Shown piece by piece: positions 59,504 to 64,000 of a stretch of DNA of 64,000 nt. Position 1 is the stretch's first letter, and the number at the start of each line of letters is the position of its first letter. The stretch is from contig WHVY01000001.1 of the NCBI GenBank assembly GCA_022266195.1, positions 19,778,001-19,842,000 of the forward strand. Reading direction: 5' to 3'. The notes under the pieces were generated by a model. It did no database searches and was not told the DNA's origin. It saw only the letters and a list, made by a program, of their open reading frames with translations. This DNA comes from Tetranychus cinnabarinus (lineage: Eukaryota > Arthropoda > Arachnida > Trombidiformes > Tetranychidae). The position numbers and the translations under genes were made by a program.

Positions 59504-62500
59504 ATGTTAAGATCATCAAAAATGATACCAAATTGTTTAAACAATTCACCTATTAATGATGCGGTAACGGTTAATGTAGTTAGCGGTAACAGTGATGATG
59601 ATAATGATGAGAATCGTGAAGAAAGTCATGCAACTTGTGAATCATCTAAAGTCAACATGGAGTCAAGATCACCACTTATTGTCCAACCAAGAGACCAACT
59701 TAATGATTACAATGAAACGTCTCCAAACTCATCAAACTCACCACCAAGCAATCTACTTCCAACCTCACCAGAAACAACAGCCAACAGTGCAACAGTATTG
59801 CTTCCTCCTCCTCCACCACCACCTTCATCATGTCCATCTCCGTCTCGATCAACATTAACCAGTATGTCAATAACAGCAACAACTTTACCAATCCTTCCAA
59901 CAAACCAAACAACACAATACCATCAACATCAACATCTTTATCAAAATCACCCTCAACACCATCAAAACCACCCAAACCACCAACAACAACAATCTCACCA
60001 TCAAAATGCATCTCATCTTAACCATCACAATCACCATCATCATCATCATCATCAACACCTTCATCACCATCATCGTCATTCAGCCTTTAATGAATCTTCA
60101 CCCAATGTGGACGATGGCCTAACAAGCCTAACCTGGCTTCAAAATTTAAACATGTGCATGACTCGTTTAGGTGCACCAACACCACCAACCCCACCAGCCA
60201 GTCCAGTTTGGACATCAACCTTCAACACAAGTTCATGTAAATCTTTGTCCACCAATTCATCTTTAAACTTTACCAATTCTCCAACATCTCGCCATCACAA
60301 TCACCATCAACGCTACCAACCTTCCAACTGTACGTCATCATCATCTTCTTCCTCCTCCTCTTCCTCCTCTTCCCTCTCTTCATCCTCATCCTCATCGCCC
60401 TCCTCATCTTCATCACAAAACCAATCAACAGCCAATAGTGATGCCTCTTCCGTCAATATATCATCCTCATCTATTCCTTTAACCAATGGTTCATCTAATG
60501 GTAATACACAGAGCAACACTTTCAATACACAATCAGTTAACCAAATGAACCCTAAAAGCCCCAATTTAACTAATCAACTTTCTCTTTCCAACTCAGCTCC
60601 AGGATCAGGTCGATGTCGATCTTCATCTTCCAACACGAATACGTCCAAAAAAGCTCAAACCTATTCATTAGAGGATATTGCAAACTACAAAACAAATGGT
60701 TCAGTTAAACCACCATATTCATATGCTACACTCATCTGTATGGCAATGAAAGTCAACAAGAATAAGATGACATTAAGTGCCATTTACCGATGGATCAGGG
60801 AAAATTTCCTGTACTATCGTAACGCTGATCCTAGTTGGCAAGTAAGTCAATCTCAATACTCAGTAATCTCAACCCATTTCCAAATGTTTCTCATGATTCA
60901 GGTTAAAATGGCCCACTCTGTTTACCTTTACTTTTGCAATATTCACCATTTCATTATCAATGTGAAACTTCATTTTATTGATTAGTTTCTTTTCCAATTC
61001 AACTCTGTACAAAATTCATCAGTAACCATTCCTTCCCCAACCTATTCATGCTTTTTCCTCAAAATATCACCAAACAACATTTCCATCAATAGCATTTGTT
61101 TCCATCAATAATTATCACAATAATTAAGGTCATCATATATTAAGACAACTGAATCTTTCAATAATGATTGTTGTCTTACAATTAAAGCACATCTAATTGT
61201 ATTGTATTCATTACAAGGAACAAAATTAATGAAACCAAATGTTGACCAAATAAGACTATTGGTAATGACTTACAATTTAAATTGATCTGGTGAATGACCC
61301 ATTACCATTAAGTCCATCAATGTCCAAAATTTTTATAATAATGTTATACATTTGTTATTAATTATCCTGACCATTTAATTAGCTTTTCCCTGTTAATACT
61401 CGTTATCCTTTTCAACTAATTATCATTGAGAAGACCGCGAATCAAGATTAACTTTAATAATATTAGCGATCATTTAGACTTGATCAATCTAAAACAAATA
61501 GATGATATTTGACAAAAAAGGTTGCTTGATTAACCCGCAATGAATTAAAAATTAAATTTGAATCAGTATAAGTTATAGTGAATGATGAAGTATAAAAAAT
61601 GATTCTGATAGTCTGATAGACTCTGGATGAATAATGGATTGCATGAATAAAAGAGGTTAATTTAAATAAATCTTGAAAAATGATCAAGAGTAGACTAAAT
61701 TATTAAACATTATGTTAATAATAATGACTATTATTATGGTTAATATGAGTTATCCTTAAATCTCCTGCAAAGCCTCTTCTCTGCTTCAGATTGAGATGAT
61801 GATGATGAAGAAGAAAAATAAAAATAAAAACATAAATGATATTTATTCAGAATTTCTCATCATCATCATCATCATGAGTTGATTATCAATTCAGTGAAGC
61901 TAAACCGGTGATGAGAGTCGTAGGTTGGGCCATTTTAACGGATGACTTGTGATGCGCATAAAAACTGCTAATCGCATGATCATTGTCCTAGAGTTGATTT
62001 TTTTGTTACCTTTAAATCAATATTTTTATTTCTACCTTTCTTTTTTCCTCTCTTTCTTTCCCTGTTTCTCCAGAATTCAATTCGACATAATTTATCGTTG
62101 AACAAATGCTTCATCAAAATACCAAGAACCAAAGATGAACCTGGAAAAGGAGGATTTTGGCGTTTGGATCCAGTTTTTGCTGAAACCTTGATTGATGGTG
62201 TCTTCAAGAAACGCAGACCATCTCAAAGAGCCAATCCAAAGTCAACTTCATCCTATAAGAAAAAGGTTGGTAAACAATCATCATCATCATCATCATTATT
62301 ATTATTCATATTTTCCCATTATTTTGTGTTCTTTCATTTCTTCTTGACTTCACCTTTATTTATGAAACAATTGTCACTTAAATTGTATCAATCAAAACTT
62401 ATTTTTAACTGGTCTTTTGACGTCTTTTTGTTTGTTACCAGAATGTCAAAGAAACTGGTGAATTGGTTAGCGCAATTAAAAGCATTGAAAATGGATCATT

Positions 62501-63872
62501 TACTCGTTACTCGATTCACCTTAATGAATCTGCTTTTGAACCTGACCAGACAATATTAATCAATGATGATCCAAGTCGATCGGGTAGTGCCAATAGTTTA
62601 GGTGGTAATGAGGGTACAACAACGATAATCCCGACAATAATACCAATTGTCAACCTCAATTCAACCATTGAAGCTGTTAATTCCTCTCATTCCAATAGTA
62701 GCAGTAATGGGACAGATCCATCAAGGAGAGACAATATTAATGGTAATAATAATAATGATGGAAATGGTAACAATGAAGAGAGCAACAATAATTTTTCAAA
62801 TCAAGTCAATGATGGAAATCATTTGTTGACCAATGAGAATCATGATATTTGCTGGAATGCTTTGCTCACTGATGTTGACCTGGAATTGGTTGATCCAACT
62901 AATTATGCTGGTCAAGTGGTTCATACTCCGGTAACTGATAATGTACTTGGATCAGCCTCAAATAATACAACAACTCAATTAACAGCAGTTGAGCCTCACA
63001 CTTTAACAATAGTCAATTCCGTTAACTCACCCATTACTAATGTTAACAATGGCAATAATAATCATCACCATCATCAACAGCAACATCATCATCACTCCAA
63101 TATGATCAATGAAAGTCAAAGGGAACACAGGAATGATAGGTTAATCAATGATAAAGACAATCATCTAAATCACAATAAAATCTCGGGTCTATCCGAGTCT
63201 GATGTTTACTCTGATCAAATGCATTCAAAACTATCGCCACACACCTCTGAAGACAGTCTCACCACTCTTCCTGTTTCTGATATCATCTCAGCCACCAATA
63301 ACGTTGTAACATGTGTCAATCCAGCCACAAGCCATCAATTGTCCATCAATGAATGGAGTCCTTGGTCATGTTTCCCGATGGGCACAGGTAATAATGGGAT
63401 TACCGTTGTTTCATCGACAGCTTCAAATGAGGTTAACAATCATTTAACCAATGAATCTAGTCCAGCTGATCTTATCTCTTTGAATCCAATCGATGGATCA
63501 ACTGGACATGCCAACTTGCTGAGTTCATCCATTGTTTTAGCCAATAGATCAGGTTTCATTGGGTCACCATCATCAGCCATATTGTCCAATGGAGGTCACC
63601 TTGGTGAAGGTCTATCACAGAACTGTATAGATATTCAAACATCATCTGGTAACAATATGGATGAAAATAGTTTAATCAATGGTTTAATAAATAGTGAGCT
63701 AAATAATTCAAACAATATCAATGATAAACATTCCAGTCTATCGTCTCATCAACCTTTCGAGGGTCATCATCATATAATCATTCAACCCTGGATAGAATGT
63801 AAATCAACAATTGATTCAGTTGCATTTGATCTTGATCAATTTACTGGTCTCGATCAATGTTCTGATTTTTAA
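59504..63872 (+). CDS. FOXJ1: FOXJ1-type forkhead transcription factor
   Basis: Nuclear DNA-binding regulator; FOXJ1 drives motile-cilium genes in other animals. Three exons: 59504-60841, 62074-62265 and 62442-63872, phase 0 at both junctions, 986 aa. The forkhead domain is split by intron 1 between PSWQ and NSIRHNLSLNKCF. Its sequence (KPPYSYATLICMAMKVNKNK, LSAIYRWIRENFLYYRNADP, PRTKDEPGKGGFWRLDP, FKKRRPS) follows FOXJ1 rather than FOXJ2/3, which lack GGFWR. Flanks are long and low in complexity: poly-Pro, poly-His and a long poly-Ser tract in exon 1, Asn-rich in exon 3. The protein is about twice the vertebrate length (about 420 aa), owing to these tracts. Confidence 0.93.
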
Positions 63873-64000
63873 CCCAATCTTCAAATCCAAATGGCTAAAG
63901 TTAATTTCAAAACTGGACACAAATTGTTTCTCATCATCATCAATAATCGCTAAACACAGTGAAAATTGACCAAAAAATTAGTCACTCACTGTTTATCATT
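63873..64000. other. FOXJ1 3' flank
   Basis: Presumably 3' UTR; the window ends here. Confidence 0.5.

Noticed and set aside
62098..62559. 153-codon ORF continuing past FOXJ1 exon 2
   Set aside because: The frame reads through the GT donor at 62266 into the intron; exon 3 joins at 62442 in the frame that continues to 63872.

Overview
This is animal nuclear DNA. It is AT-rich, the genes carry GT-AG introns that are often short, all the proteins are metazoan, and two nuclear tRNAs are present. Compact genes, abundant CAT/TCA microsatellites and long poly-Asn, poly-Ser and poly-His tracts would suit an arthropod, most likely an acariform (spider-mite-like) mite. That placement is an inference, and no marker in the window proves it.

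Layout: positions 1-10255 hold an unclassified foldback repeat family, interrupted by a complete, apparently very young Ty3/gypsy-type LTR retrotransposon (1538-9090; 540-bp LTRs that read as identical; TTAG target duplication). The element encodes a one-frame Gag-Pol and, in the place where env would sit, a separate 361-aa protein. That protein has a degenerate RING, a TRAF-type zinc finger, a coiled coil and a possible ubiquitin-like C-terminus. The element is also packed with short perfect interrupted palindromes, nearly all of the form arm-C-NNN-G-arm. Then come two tandem S-formylglutathione hydrolase genes (10735-14744, minus) with two small hairpin or inverted-repeat elements in and between them, and a secreted serine carboxypeptidase (15918-17337, plus). 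A second foldback-repeat cluster (18165-21545) carries the empty-site counterpart of the retrotransposon insertion.

The remainder is gene-rich: TMEM19 (minus), a small CIPC-like protein (plus), RAB30 (plus), tRNA-Arg(ACG) (minus), CNOT3 (eight exons, minus), a BCL7 family gene (minus), CRELD (plus), an intronless VAV-type exchange factor lacking its CH domain (minus), a diverged duplicate of the CNOT3 5' end, tRNA-Trp(CCA) (plus), cullin-4 (six exons, minus), a third foldback-repeat patch (55815-56690), and a FOXJ1-type forkhead gene (three exons, plus).

The host genes are ordinary housekeeping or regulatory genes with no shared pathway: mRNA deadenylation, chromatin remodelling, ubiquitin ligation, vesicle traffic, Rho-GEF signalling and formaldehyde detoxification. 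The most unusual content is the retrotransposon, both for its TRAF/RING-like extra gene and for its palindrome saturation. The duplicated first exon of CNOT3 is the next most interesting item.
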